The notes: generated by a model from the sequence alone, not told the origin. Positions 24,801-36,900 are shown, numbered from the stretch's first letter. The stretch: 64,000 bases of DNA from Blasia pusilla (GCA_050084515.1 CM114271.1:23870001-23934000); one strand, 5' to 3'. Translations and numbers: made by a program.

Positions 24801-27576
24801 AACAGTACACGTCAATTGGTTTGGCTGGTCCATCATACACACCATGGGAATTCAGAAAGTTAGTATTATTCACAAAATCAAGCATGAACAGCATTTGCTA
24901 AAAAATGATAAGGCAAACTCTGCACCATTGAAGGAAACATTAGCAGTAAAGAACAGAAAAGGTAAATTAAGGCTGGCGAATCCGTAGATGGTTTCCAGGA
25001 GCGAACCTTCAACGGGACGGGCTTGCAGCAAACTCTTGAGACTTTCGAGTCGCTTGGGACTAAAATGGCCCACAATCAGGTATTTTATGTTCCCCAAATC
25101 AACAGAGTCAGCCACAGCATTCGTGAAAGCTTCAGCAAAACCTTGATCCATCACATCAATGAGAGCAGTCCCGCTCGAACCCTTGATCAGGTAAGAGTTC
25201 TCGGTGGTACCACGTTTCAAGCCGTATTCTATCTGTATTAACAATGCAAACATTTAGTCCAAATTATGACTAGTAACTCCACAACAATCTTCAACATAAC
25301 AGTGCGAGGATTTCTCTTGAACCGACCAAAAAATTCAACCATACAAGCAAAACCTGTTGTGAAGAACATACTCAGCTCAAGAGAGAATTGTAATCACGAG
25401 ACATTTACCTCATATTTGAATCGGTCCTTAGTAATGCGTCCTCGGAGAGTAAAAGTATCTTCAGCAACTTTGAGGACCCCAACATCTGTCTCCTGTGGCA
25501 TTCATACATTCATCACTTCCAAATCTGATTACAAGAATCGTACTTCATTATGCTTCGTAACATATAAACTAGTTTCTGTTTAAATCCTCTAAACATCCAA
25601 ACTTAGGTTCTTCACCTGGACTTTTGATATCAGACTATGGTTAATGCACAGCTTCCTGAAGGGAGTAAACCATATCTTGCAAACTAGATTAACTTGGAGG
25701 TCCTCAAACGAAAACCCAGGGCCCAATACATACAGCAACCTTAGAGCTCTTTCTTTTTCCTAATTACTTAGAACGTTGAAGGACAAGAGACAGCCTCCTT
25801 GAGAAGGGATCCCTTGTCCGTTTCACGGGCGGTGTCATTAACAGTACTTATTTATTCAAAGACATCATGTGTAGGGAACTTTCGCGATATATTCAACAAA
25901 CTATTCAATGACTTCACATTTACACACCTTCTTGATGGGTACTGCAGAAACTGGTGGAGCACCAATCGAAACACTGTTTTGGTCCGCAACCGATGCGCGA
26001 ACCACACCAAGCTCTCTCCGGATCTTCTGCCAGCCATGAATCTCATCTGCCTAACGAAGGAAATCAATATGTCTAGTGAATGAGGGCACATAAGTTGTTG
26101 CTGATCCACGCAATTTTTCCACATGCAGTGTAATAGCAGCTGTGAGACAAACAACTACAAGACCTTACAAAGTTGCAGATGACTTCTGCAGGATTGCGCT
26201 GTGCCTGTGTAGGAGTTTAATGGTGAAACTCACAACACTAAGTGCATAATAACAGAGTACATGGCAGATCTGAAACAGTCGTGCGTTTGGAGAGAAGGCC
26301 TAGTCATGACTTTAACACAGTCGATTCCATAAAACAACACAAAAGCTACCGTTGCTGACGACAGTGAGAGCTAGCACGCCTGGGTGAACCAAAACGAGAA
26401 TCCGCTTATGGGGTTTCTCCCTGTACATTCCAACTCCAAATTAGGAGTGCGAGGAACATAGCCTTGCAGGTGACGAATTCGTCAATCTTAAGAGTTTACA
26501 CAAGGTGAGGAGTATGGATAGTCAGCCAAAGCCCACTCTTTCCTTTCTTCCTTTTCTCCATGCAGATGTGGCTCTAGCGAAAGTCAGAAGGAAATCAGCC
26601 TTGCAAAGACATCCCATTCCCTTTCACTAAGTTCGTTCCCCTTCTCTTCCAGTTTACAGATGAATGGTCAAAATTTGAACTTGAAGTGGATGCAGAGAGG
26701 ACAAAAGACGACACTTGAGTGCGCAGAGGGACTCGAAACAGCCAACCGAGATTAACTATTATTCCAAAATTTATGTCAGTGTTCATGGAAAAGGAAGATG
26801 TGCTCATTCATTAACCCATCCCACTGAGGATAGCCAAAGCAATCTGGACCCTCCATAAACCGTCCAAGTAAGTCAAAATGGTAGTACAAGAGGAGAATGC
26901 GGGCAATGCACGTAGAGAGGGCTCACTTATATGATAAGATTACTCGGGAAATTGGTTGCCTACCAATTCGAAATGGGAACATTCAAGAAATTCTTCAGCG
27001 CAATCCATCCACAATCTTCCAATTTCGCCAGAATTTCCATTTCTACGTGATAATTCACATTACTAGAGACAGTGAACTATCACACTCCATTTCTCCCCTT
27101 TATTAACAGGAGAATTCCCCGGAATTGTCTTTTCATATACTCAGAGCTGAACAGTCACGAACAGGTCATGGATGAGGGCCAATCAGGTGGAGATAGATAT
27201 CAGTCTAGCAGGGTTTTAATTAAGCGGCCACAGAAAGATGCGGCACCATCAATTCGTCACAATTCCTTGCTACCCGACTCGCAGCAACCAACGGATGTAA
27301 GAGACTAGATAGCACCCATAATCCCACTCTTCTTTAAGCGATCCTGAATGCGGAGAAGCCCTTCACGAGAGGTACCTTTAAGGTGCTCACTGCGACAGAC
27401 TTCAGACCAGACCAGTACGGCAATTGCAGCCTCTGATACGCTGCCGAGACACCGCAAGGGCGATTCACGAGCTCCTGACTTCTCACAACGCTGGACGGAG
27501 GAGCACAACCCACACAAGCACCCGTCATAGCTTGAGCGATGGGCATCGCAAGGGAGCCACAATTCGCAGTCGTCAT
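18879..27576 (-). CDS. FLVA: Chloroplast flavodiiron protein, FLVA (Flv1)-like
   Basis: The product would reduce oxygen to water with electrons from photosystem I, usually as a FLVA-FLVB pair in the chloroplast. Exons with matching phases: 25,928-26,046; 25,409-25,492; 25,007-25,232; 24,693-24,824; 24,290-24,392; 23,733-23,838; 23,432-23,518; 22,913-23,083; 22,520-22,617; 21,938-22,085; 21,459-21,620; 21,162-21,290; 20,698-20,820; 19,906-20,094; 19,186-19,275; 18,879-18,932 (stop). They code about 672 residues. The beta-lactamase-like domain has RGTTENSYLIKG and GHFSPKR, then TPRWPDGM and AICPLHGP. The flavodoxin domain has IYASAYGNTTALAQAI and GFVIGSPTLGGHMPTP. The flavin-reductase-like domain starts at AVGRVVGSLCVLTA. 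The first exon is tentative: a frame starting at ATG 27,576 looks like a transit peptide, but its donor (about 27,376) does not match the phase of the next exon, so an exon may be missing. HFSPKR in place of HxExDH suggests the FLVA/Flv1 class, which lacks usual metal ligands. Confidence 0.88.
19376..19672. repeat. Diverged tandem duplication inside an FLVA intron
   Basis: Two similar units lie at about 19,376-19,502 and 19,553-19,672. Both contain AATTCAATGT, CAGATATCTGGTGACTC and ATGAGGCACAGTAAA. They sit in the intron between the exons at 19,186-19,275 and 19,906-20,094 and do not appear to be coding. Confidence 0.7.
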
Positions 27577-28790
27577 CGCATCTTCTAATCTCTACCTCCC
27601 GCTAGCAGCGCAACCTCAAGAGAGCTCCTTCTCCATCCACACATCAGCTTCTTCCTTCCTACAATCAGGCACTACGTCAACCCTCTCCTCGCGTAGATTC
27701 TGAAGTGCCCAACCCCTCCTCGATCCGTCCGTTCAGCTGCTTCTGCCCGTGCATCCTCTCAAAGGGAATCGCACCACATCCCCCCTCGTGCGCCCATCGA
27801 AGGAAACGCGCCTGGCAGAGCAGGGGGGAAGCCAGTGGACCCGCGGGGACCCGCCATGGATCTGTGCGCTAAACGCTGGTCCTCCTATCCTACACTCCCT
27901 CTATCCTCATCGGTTTGCTGACGATTTCTTCCTTTCACCGGACGATCACGTCTGATTCGGTAGCCCCTCCAACGCATCATTCTTTCTCCACTTACCTCGA
28001 GGCTTTCGCGGTGATTAATCTCGTGCTCCGTTTCCTTCCTCCGATTTTCCGAGTGTCATCTTCTCACTCGATCCCGATGTCACTAAGCTCCGCGACTGGT
28101 CCAATGGCGGAGCCCCAAATAATATCCCAAATTCGCTGCTATCCGAGATCGCCATGTTTGTACATGAGTACGCCCTCGACAAGTAGTGCGAGTGAACGCG
28201 TTCATAAATCACGCTTCTACCGTATGCAAAGGTGGCCATGCGCATGGCCTCCACGTTCCATTTTGAAACCGGAGAAGTTGTGGTTAAAGTTTTTTGAATA
28301 TTGTCCACTGCATGAAGTTCACCTTCAATTTTCCAAACCGGAGGAGGGTACTTTTTTCAGAGAAAGAATCTATTTGGTAGGAAAATATGTGTTAATCAAT
28401 TTCCTCCGCTTTTTTATGTAAGTAAAATCTTACACCAAACTTTGTAGTGTTTTTTCTTGGGAAATTCTAGTACAGTTTCCATTGGGGAACAGTCATTCCG
28501 ATTTTTGAACGGGTTTTCAGATACTTTATACAAAGAAGTTACACAAATCTAGGAACTTCAAAATAAATCGGAAATTCTCAACTGGATAACTTTACTCATA
28601 ACTCCGGATCTCCACGATCATTGCGCCAAACAAGGAAAATCAATAATATCCCATTAGAAATGGAATGCAAAAAAACAGTGGAAATGAGCCAACACAAAAA
28701 AATGATTGAAGTGAAGGAGCCACAACACTAGTGGTTTGTTGGATGTGAATGGTTTACGAGAGAAGCATCCACCCGCCACTTTGGCTTGAC
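27577..28790. other. 5' flank of FLVA; no firm gene
   Basis: This should hold the FLVA promoter and 5' untranslated region. On the plus strand a short frame at about 28,030-28,197 reads with natural-looking composition (LDPDVTKLRDWSNGG, ending EYALDK before a stop), but it has no start codon and no family I recognise. It could be an exon remnant of a neighbouring gene. No TATA box was assigned. Confidence 0.35.
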
Positions 28791-28806
28791 ATATCGACGC
28801 CGATGC

Positions 28807-29090
28807 TTACGAACATTGTAATGTCATCAAGATGCATTGTCGATCATACGTAGTGCCAATGGAAAGATTACTTTGGGAAGGAAAGAGTTGATAAGTCTCG
28901 AGGTCATAATAAGCATATGTTTTGAGGAAAATAACAAAAGACCCATGCAAGTACACAAAAACTTCCAACGCAAAAGGGATGAAGCCATCGGTTGCATGTC
29001 TCACCGCATAACTTAACCCATTGATTCTTGTTGATACCATAAGCATCCATACATGCAACTTAACACACCAAGTCAGAATTTGTAGGATTG
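28807..29090 (-). pseudogene. Second fragment of a LINE-like retroelement (C-terminal part)
   Basis: A minus-strand frame with INGLSYAVRHATDGFIPFALEV and LHGSFVIFLKT resembles the block that precedes the YRQRVSVALQ-type end of the LINE-like polyprotein, as does the fragment near 2,800-3,090. No RT core is present here. The assignment rests on this similarity only. Confidence 0.35.
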
Positions 29091-29585
29091 GTAAGCATCA
29101 CATTACTCGTTAGACAAAAGAAAACTAGGGACATAACTAGGTCAACTCATCGACAAGGGGTTGCTTGCATAGTAGAAGGTAGGATATGTAATTTCTCATG
29201 CCTAGCGATCGATGAAACTTGAAATAGGAGCCATTGATTTTATTGCTTCTTTAAGCACGTGACAGATTATTGTTCATTCTCCACCATATATATGCACTTC
29301 AAAAAATATGGATATCATTTGCAACAATGGGCTTCCCATGCACACAATTAGGAAGTCTGAGCCATAAATACAATGTTGTCAAGAATATACCTCACGGAAA
29401 AAAAAAAGGGGAGAATAAGATGATTTGTAGTGAGCCATGCCCTTGCTCCTACACAAGCACGTGAATGCAAACAAGCTTAATGAATGTCAAAGGTTGCCTT
29501 AATGAGAATTCTAGAAAGTTCATTTGGTGCAAATTCTCAAAAAGAACCTCTTTATGTCAATCACTTTCTTCTATAACCAACTAAT
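29091..29585. other. Intergenic, nothing recognised
   Basis: No coding, RNA or repeat feature seen. It ends at AGAAA (29,586-29,590), the left target duplication of the copia element. Confidence 0.4.
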
Positions 29586-29590
29586 AGAAA

Positions 29591-29872
29591 TGTGGAAAAC
29601 TGCTAAATAAGCATAATTGGTGGGAAACGACTCTTACACTCACACACCACCATGGAGAACGAAATTTGCAATGAGAGAATGAGTTGATGAGTATGTACAA
29701 GCAACCCTAACCTTAACCATAGTCTCGAGTTAGACTAATTGTGATTAACTAACCCTAGTTAAGATAATCGTGCTTACCTAACTAACCAAGATTAAGCTTC
29801 CCAACTTCGTGTGAGTACCAAATGTAGCAGTTCAAATGTCTCATGAGTTTGATTGTAACTCTATCTTCAATA
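29591..29872 (-). repeat. Copia 3' LTR (internally deleted)
   Basis: 282 bp, matching the 5' LTR at both ends (TGTGGAAAACTGC to TCTTCAATA on the plus strand). It lacks about 122 bp that the 5' LTR has between the GAGAATGAG and GTATGTAC blocks. Confidence 0.9.
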
Positions 29873-29887
29873 CTCCCCCTCAAGCTC
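29873..29887 (-). promoter_or_regulatory. Copia polypurine tract
   Basis: The minus strand reads GCTTGAGGGGGAG directly before the 3' LTR, the usual place and composition of a plus-strand primer. Confidence 0.8.
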
Positions 29888-29899
29888 ATATTGATATCT

Positions 29900-30360
29900 C
29901 TAACGCCTAAATCATTTCTAAACATCTCGAACTTATCTCTAGACAATGCCTTTGTAAAGATGTCAGTAATTTGTTGATCTCTACCTATATACACAAGATC
30001 AATTTCTCCTGCAAGCACTTTCTCTGTGATAAAATGATAGTGCACCTGAACATGCTTTGTACGAGCATGAAACACAGAGTTATTAGCAAGTTTGATGATA
30101 CTAATATTATCTACATATATTACACTAGGTCCTAAGTTACTAACACCAATCTCAACAAGTAATCGATGAAGCCACACCGCCTCACATGTTGAATTGGTTG
30201 CTCCTCTGTACTCACCCTCAATTGAAGATAAAGCAACTGTAGGTTTCTTCTTTGAAGCCCAACTTATAACTGCACTTCCCAAAGTAAGTGAATAACCAGA
30301 TGTGGCGTGTTGATCAGACACGCTTCCTGCCCAATCAGCATTTGTGAATCCATGTAATTA
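29900..30360 (-). pseudogene. Copia RNase H
   Basis: The frame from 30,321 to 29,782 carries SDQHATSGYSLTLG, then VALSSIEGEYRGA, VDNISIIKLANN and a terminal ITDIFTKALSRDKF. These are the classic copia RNase H landmarks. The start is lost to a stop just upstream. Confidence 0.9.
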
Positions 30361-30499
30361 AAAACTCGGAGAAGGTTCAAATTGAAGCCCGAATTGAATA
30401 GAGAATTTCACATATCGCATAATCCTCCTCATAGCATCAAGGTGAGGTTTTTGAGGTGCTTGCATAAATTGGCTGACTAGGCCAACAACATAGCTCAAA

Positions 30500-31420
30500 T
30501 TTGGTCTGGTTATAGTTAGATAGATTATCTTCCAACCATGCGGATATACATATTAGAATCTGCAAGTAACTCTCCTTCATCCACTCTTAGCTTCACACTC
30601 TGGTCCAATAGTGTAGAGATTGGCTTACAAGCCGTCATACCATATTTTGAAAGCATATGAAGAGCATATTGTCATTGTAGTAACCACATGCTCTCTCTAA
30701 CCTTGATAAACTCAATACCAAGGAAGTACTTGAGTTCTCCCAAGTCCTTCATATTAAATTATGCTTGGAACTTAAGCTTGACTTGTTGTATCATTTCTTC
30801 AGTACTCCAAGTAATCAGGAGATCGTCAACATACAACACAATGAGAACCATATGATCTTGTCCTCTCAAGACATATAACGAGGAGTCAGAATCACATACC
30901 CTAAAACCCAACTCTTGTAGGACGTATATAATCTTGCCATACCAAGCTCTTGGAGCTTCTTTGAGTCCGTATAGAGCTTTCTTCAACCTGCATACGCGAA
31001 ATGGAAACTTGGAATGCTCGTATCCAGGTGGTTAAGTCATATATACTTCCTCGTATAGATCTCCATTCAAGAAGGCATTCTTGACGTCCATGTCATGTAA
31101 TCTCCACTTCTTACTTACTACAACTGTAACCACTGTTCTCGTAGTCGCTATCTTTGCAACAAGGCTAAATATTTCCTCATAATCAATGCCATATTGTTGT
31201 GCATAGCCCTGTATATGTTAATTATACCATCTTGATTGCACTTGATTTTGTAAACCCATTTGCAACCAATAGGTTCATTACCGAAAGGTATATCAACCAA
31301 CTCCCATGTTTGTTGATGTCTTAATGCACCAAGCTCTTCCTCCATAGCTTCAATCCATTTGACTTTACTTGCAGCTTCTTCAAAATAACTCGGCTCCTGT
31401 TCTTGAAGGATAGTCATCAT
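30500..31420 (-). pseudogene. Copia reverse transcriptase
   Basis: Fragments at 31,420-31,148 (WKVDIPFG-type start: WELVDIPFGNEPIGCKWVYK) and 30,986-30,759 (KKALYGLKEAPRAWY, then the catalytic VLYVDDLLIT) belong to a copia RT. Frames between and after them are broken. The palm-domain aspartates remain visible. Confidence 0.9.
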
Positions 31421-31697
31421 ATATGCACATGTGTCGCAAGGAAACCTTCATTTATAAATCTATGAACTGGATGTGTAACTCTACTTGATCTATGAAGTTG
31501 TTGTTTAGAGGTAGATGCCTCTTACCTGACTCGAGCTCTAACTAGTGTTAATTGATTGAATACGTACTCTTCTCGTCCATGGACTCACAGATTTAATTGA
31601 TGAATCTAGGACCTCTCCTAATCCTGCACTAGTACTTGGGGAAGTTGAAGACAATGTCTGTTGGTTTGTAGTCACATTCTCCCCTCAACAGACAAGT

Positions 31698-33060
31698 TTA
31701 GAGGTGGAATAGGCTCAGATGGAGCATACATGACTTTAGTTCATCAAAGACGACATCGCGACTAATAATAAGTTGCCTAGAGGATGGAATGTAGCACTTA
31801 TACCCCTTAGTTCCATCAGCATAGCCAATGAAGATATATCTTTCAGACTGGGGGTCTAATTTTTTACGTCTCTTAGAAGGAACATGAGCATAACAAATAC
31901 TGCCAAATACTTTCAAGAAGGAAAAATCAGGTTTACTTTCTATGAAGACTTCGGATGGAGTTTTATCATGAACTCTTGCTATTGGAGTTTGGTTGATTAA
32001 GAAGACTACACATGTTGGAGCCTCTGCCCAATACACCTTAGGCATGTCCTTCTCATTAGCATAGCTCCTGCCGCTTCAGCAATATATCGATTCTCCCTCT
32101 CAACCACTCCATTTTATTGTGGAGTGTAACGACAAGTCACTTTGACGTTGGATGCTCGTCTGACGTAAATAGTCATCAAACTTTGTTGAAAGATACCCTC
32201 CTCCTCCATCACAACGCAATTTCAAAATATGTTCTTTAGTCTACTTCTCTACTAGAAATCTAAATGTTTGGAACATTGAGAATATCTCTGACTTAGCTTT
32301 CAGAAAGTATACCCACATATATCTAGAGAAGTCATCAATAAATGAAACAAAATATTGGCAACCACTAAGGCTATGTTGTGATGTTATCCATACATCACTG
32401 TGGATCAACTCTAATATCGTGGATGGTCTTCTACCTTGCTTTGGAAAAAGAAATCTACCTTGTTTTCCAAATTGGCAAGCAAGACATACCTCTAACGTAG
32501 CAGAACTCGCTAATTTAGGGAGTCTAATTATTATATTAGAAGATGAAAGACTTTGTAATCTTGAAGATTCATATGTCCAATTCTTTTATTCCACACATTT
32601 AGATTTATGACTTGTTGGCCGGTTTGACCATACATTGTTGTTTGAATCTCTGGCGTAGAAACATCTAATTTGAACATTCTGCTAGATCTAGTTTCTTTGG
32701 CTATCATAGTCTGGTCATCCGTTGTTTCAATGAAACAACCATACGCATTAAACTTCACTTGATAACCTTGTTCTACAATTTGTCCTATAGAGATCAGGTT
32801 TCTTGCAATAGTAGGAACGTAGAACATTTTCAAGAGCACAAAGACCCTATGATGCTATTGGAACTTTATCGGTATGCGTGATATGATGTTGAGTGTCATC
32901 TCCTATGAGCACAATAACATGATCTTTTTCGACTCCAAACTACTGAAATATTTAGCTTGTGAGGTCATGTGATTTGATGCACCAGAGTCAATGTGCCAAT
33001 TTTCTCTCGAGTCTTTCTTAACCATTGTTCCCATATGATGAGTCATGACCAAGAGATGCT
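31698..33060 (-). pseudogene. Copia protease end, pre-integrase domain and integrase
   Basis: The pre-integrase part (32,839-32,531) has FYVPTIARNLISIGQ and WNKRIGHMN. The catalytic core at about 32,530-32,050 is badly broken. The C-terminal part (32,045-31,698) shows TPSEVFIESKPDFSFLKVFG and ERYIFIGYADGTKGYK, typical of copia integrases. A protease trace (a SGAS-like motif, broken) lies near 32,985. Confidence 0.85.
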
Positions 33061-33138
33061 CTGTTTGTGATTGTTGTTATTCTCGGTACTGCTCTAGGTA
33101 TTGTTGCTCCACATAGTTTTGTCGCTATAAGGCTCCTA

Positions 33139-34161
33139 TTTCGCGACCCTCATAACCAAACAACACCAAATAGGCGCCAATCGGAACATCAGAACTCAAA
33201 TGGACTCACGCTGCGATGTTTGCGCTTTGGAGAGGCGTTTGGTAAGGTCTCTTGGAAAAGTCCTAGAGACGAAAAGCGGAACAGAGTTGTGCGTTTTGTG
33301 TGTTAGTGGTCGCGACCAAGAAACTTAGACCAAACGCGAGCCAAGACTTGAGATGAGTTGAGTCTTGGAAGGTTGGTTGCCAAGGAGGTGAGAATCGGTT
33401 TTGGAACACGACTAGCCTTTGGGGAATTTGACTGTGTTTTGGACCATAATGTTTAGCTCTTAGATGCATTTGAGACAAATAAGGGCGCTTATCTTGAGAC
33501 GCTTCCAACGCACCAAAGATCTTAGCAAATGCATAAGTACAGACTAAGATATTGGCCAAAAACTATTGTGAGAGCAATCGGGTTGAGGGCCAATTGGAGA
33601 GGCCCAGGTGTCTCTCCCTAAAGGTAGGGGGACCCCGGAGATCCCCAGAAGTATTAGTAAGGGAAGAGTCTCTCCAAGATGTCTTGGGACACGAATCCCC
33701 ACTTTGAGCGCCAAACGGCGTCTCAGAGGCACGGAATGGAACGGGAGTAGTTTGGCGTTGGAACTCGAAACCCAAACCTGATCCAAGGAAGTGGACTTTG
33801 TACGCCACAATTGGATTCCAACCCAAGACTCACTTTGTGCGAGTCTCGGTTAGGGACTCATTGGATGTCCATGGGACAGTTGGAATTGCCAGGCGCGAAA
33901 CGCCCTTTGAGGTTTATGAACCGACCAGAAAGTCTGTCCCAAGTCTTTCGAGACTTGCCCGTGTTGTAAACTACAAAACTAGGAAGGGTGAGCCTGTTGA
34001 GAGACCGACACGAGAACTCAGAAAGTTAGCCTGCTGATTGATCCAAGACCCGACTAACCAAAGTGCGTGTTTGGATGTAGATCAATGTTGAGAGCGTGAC
34101 CTACTAAACGCACACTTCCGCAACAACAAGATTAACGTTCAAAGAGAGTAGGCCCACGACA
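33139..34161 (+). repeat. Solo LTR of the LTR2 gypsy family
   Basis: About 1,023 bp, similar end to end to the LTR at 36,901-37,889, from (TGT)CGCGACCCTCATAACC to CCCACGACA. It interrupts the copia element between gag and protease. Flanks CCTAT and CTTAT are a near-match 5-bp duplication. No internal region remains, so it is a solo LTR from recombination. It is younger than the copia insertion. Confidence 0.85.
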
Positions 34162-34166
34162 CTTAT

Positions 34167-34990
34167 TCTCATATTTGCCTTCTTCTTGAAGCAAAACTTT
34201 GCATAGTTATCCTTTATCCCATAGTAATTGCAAGATCCAGGGACCCTCTACTGTTGACCTCCATCCCAACGGTTTCCACCATCACCACCTTGTGATTATG
34301 TCTGATACTGGTTCGTAGTTGATTGAGTGATATTATATTGAGTGCCTCTTCCTCCATATGCTTGATATCCACCACGATCACAGAAGCTTCTGCCACGATC
34401 ATTGCCTCTGTTTGATCCATAACTTGCAAATATCGCACTCTCTTGCACACTAGACGAGCTACCGCTGCGTACTACGCGCATCTCTTCACTGATTAACAAT
34501 GGGACTAACTCTTGAAAAGTTGGATATTTCTCTCTCAGAGAAATAGAGGTCTCAAAGGACTTGTAATTCTTTGGAGGGCCTTAAAGAGTGAACAAAATCA
34601 AATCATCATCTTCTAATGTCATTCCAATGCTATTCAACTAATCAACAATATGTCTGGTACTCAAAATATAATCATTGATGCTCTACGATCCTTTCCTCAC
34701 TTCGTTCAATTGTTGTTTCAATTGAAGCTTTTTGGCCTTTGTAGATGTCTGGAACAACTTTTTCAATGCATCCCATGCCTCCTTCGGAATACCAACATCT
34801 TGAATGTGACCTATCATTGGCGAACTAATCGTTATTGAAATATAGTGGATTACTTGCCATGCACGTTTGTTCCAGGCAAGAACATTCAAGTCTGTTGAGT
34901 CACCTTCTGGCTTAGCCTCATCACTTGTGACAAGCTCCCACATTTCTTGACCCAATAGAAATTATTTCATGCAAAACTTCTAGACATTAT
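34167..34990 (-). pseudogene. Copia gag
   Basis: The N-terminal part (34,955-34,683) has GIPKEAWDALKKLFQTSTKAKKLQL, the usual copia gag core. A later part (34,499-34,214) is serine/glycine-rich. A zinc-knuckle trace (CNYYGIKDNYAKFC, with the second cysteine and the histidine lost) sits at about 34,235-34,190. Confidence 0.85.
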
Positions 34991-35539
34991 AATTCTGCTT
35001 ATCTAGCTTCTCGTTTGTGATTGTTGTTGAGGAATACTCCATGACAAACAATTTCACTCACAAAAATATAATTTCAGGCTCTCTACTACTCTAATTGAAG
35101 CATAGACCACTCCTACAAATAAGTTGACCCGAAATTTTCCAAAATTGATCAACTGTATGAGAGAACTAGTCAAAATTGGCTTGTATAGAGCAAACTGCTT
35201 TACTTTTCTTTACAAATTGCACTTTCCTACACTGAAATTGCTACTGCAGGAGCTCAGAATATCAAAATTGAGCGATTTTGGATGCGTTGGAAAGCTCTCA
35301 TTAAGCTCTTAAAGATAATGGGAGAAAATTTTGGAATTATTCTAGCTGCTGCATACCCAGATGGCTAAATCCACCGGGAAAGTCCTAAAAAACACCTCTA
35401 AAGTTTTATCACCGTCAAAGCTCCACCTAAAATCTGCACCGACTGAGCTCTGAACAAAATTTCCTTCTCCCAAACTGAAATTGTGCCTTCTCTTGCCTCT
35501 CTTCTCTCCTTAAACACCAAGAATTTCAAGTGATGTTCT

Positions 35540-35557
35540 CCTATCGCTTTGATACAA
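35540..35557 (-). promoter_or_regulatory. Copia primer-binding site
   Basis: Directly after the 5' LTR the minus strand reads TTGTATCAAAGCGAT, close to the initiator-methionine tRNA primer site (TGGTATCAGAGC) found in many plant copia elements. Confidence 0.7.
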
Positions 35558-35961
35558 TGTGGAAAACTGCTAAAGAAGCATAAATGGTGGGAAACGACTC
35601 TCACACTCATACACCACCATGGAGAACGAAATTTGCAATGAGAGAATGAGTATCGAAAACCCGAAATCAAAGAACCAAGCTTCGCAAGGTTCTGGCATCT
35701 AAAAGTTTACAGTGTTTCTTCATGATGAGTTAAGAATCGAAGGCGAAAGGAGGCTGATCCCCTTCTCAATTATATAGGGTATGTACGAGCAACCCTAACC
35801 CTAACCTTAATCATAGTATCGAGTTAGACTAACTATGACTAATTAACCCAAGTTAATATATTCGCGCTTAACTGACTAGATTAAGCTTCCCTACTTCGTG
35901 TGAGTATCAAATGTAGCAATTTAGGTGTCTCATGAGCTTGACCGTAACTCAATCTTCAATA
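35558..35961 (-). repeat. Copia 5' LTR
   Basis: 404 bp, ending next to the AGAAA duplication. It contains two CCCTAACC-type units near 35,790, which are not telomeric. Confidence 0.9.
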
Positions 35962-36207
35962 AGAAAGGGGGTAAATTTTCTTGTACAACAAGTGGAAGAA
36001 TAGCTCATATAAATCTCAAATATTCTTGGAATAATAGATCTCTCCCCTTTACATGAGCCAAATAATCCATTAAGATAGGTGTATCTCCTTAAAAAAACCT
36101 TCTAGTTACAATAAGGATGGCTAAAGCCCAACTCACAAAAAAGTTCTAAATCCAATCACCATTGTGGAGGAAACCCCCACATCTCGAGAAGAACTCGTCA
36201 AGATACC

Positions 36208-36900
36208 TGCCACATCTTTTAGGATAGATCTAGTAGAGTGCCTTCGGAGGTACATGAGGACACCCTCAAGAGGTCGAGGATGACCTGCTGAGGCCATGGG
36301 TAACCTGAGAGAGCAGATTTTCCCTTCGTTTTGGCTCATTTGGAGCCATATTGAGGAACTTATTATTTTGGATAAGTTACCGTTTGAGATATAGTTGACT
36401 TTCCACTTTTAAAAGTGGCCCTTGATCCGCTACAACAGGTCAAGAGCCAAGGAGGTGACCTGAAAGCATAGGTTACCGTGGAGAGGGCTTGGACGAGGGA
36501 AGGGGGTATACCTCCAAGAGAGAAAGAGAGAGCTTGAGAGCGCATTCTCTCTTTGTTGAACCTCTTGGCATGAGGCGGCGGAGCTATAGTGCTCCTTGTC
36601 TTGTGTGTGTAACCCAAGCCTCTCATTAGGAGAGTGGGTTTGGTTTGACATGAGAGAGAGTGCACACCTTGGAGTGCTTGGTGTGACATGTTGAGAGAGA
36701 TGTGATTGATATACAAAGAGAGAATGATGGAGTGAGAAAGCTTCAATAGAGGAGCTCGCTGGTCACTCGCTTTTGGTGCAGGTTGGAGGTTGTGTTCCTT
36801 GTTCAGCAAGCAAGAGCCGCTCTGTTTTTTATTTTATTAAGCGATTTTTTGTGTGGGAGAGTGGTATGCAGAAGCGCTGCCAAAATTTGGTTAGAAATTG
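36208..36900 (+). repeat. A1 repeat and leader of a further copy of the methyltransferase element (probably 5' end of copy 2)
   Basis: A1-type repeat at 36,208-36,713 (TGCCACATCTTTTAGG start), followed by the typical ACAAAGAGAGAATGA leader start up to 36,900. There the LTR2 LTR begins abruptly. This A copy belongs to a sub-variant with TGTGATTGAT near its end, also seen at 55,332-55,842. No B sequence follows it. Confidence 0.75.

Larger units (their letters stand above)
29591..35961 (-). mobile_element. Ty1/copia LTR retrotransposon, degenerate, split by a solo LTR
   Basis: The element is flanked by AGAAA at 29,586-29,590 and 35,962-35,966, a 5-bp target duplication. On the minus strand it reads 5' LTR (35,961-35,558), primer site, gag, protease, integrase, RT and RNase H, then a polypurine tract and 3' LTR (29,872-29,591). 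Integrase before RT is the copia order. A solo LTR of another family lies at 33,139-34,161. Excluding it, the element is about 5.35 kb. Coding is broken by many stops and frameshifts. Confidence 0.9.

Noticed and set aside
27305-27562. Frame starting MWLPCDAHRSS as FLVA exon 1 (its phase would fit a donor at about 27,376)
   Set aside because: Its composition is unlike a transit peptide (cysteine-rich, acidic end). The overlapping frame from 27,576 looks more like one, so the first exon was left tentative.
28030-28197. Natural-looking peptide LDPDVTKLRDWSNGG ending EYALDK
   Set aside because: Stop upstream, no start codon, no recognised family and no clear splice sites; kept only as a note in the flank.
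35785-35830. CCCTAACCCTAACC units like a telomere repeat
   Set aside because: Only two units, and they lie within the copia LTR and recur in the other LTR.
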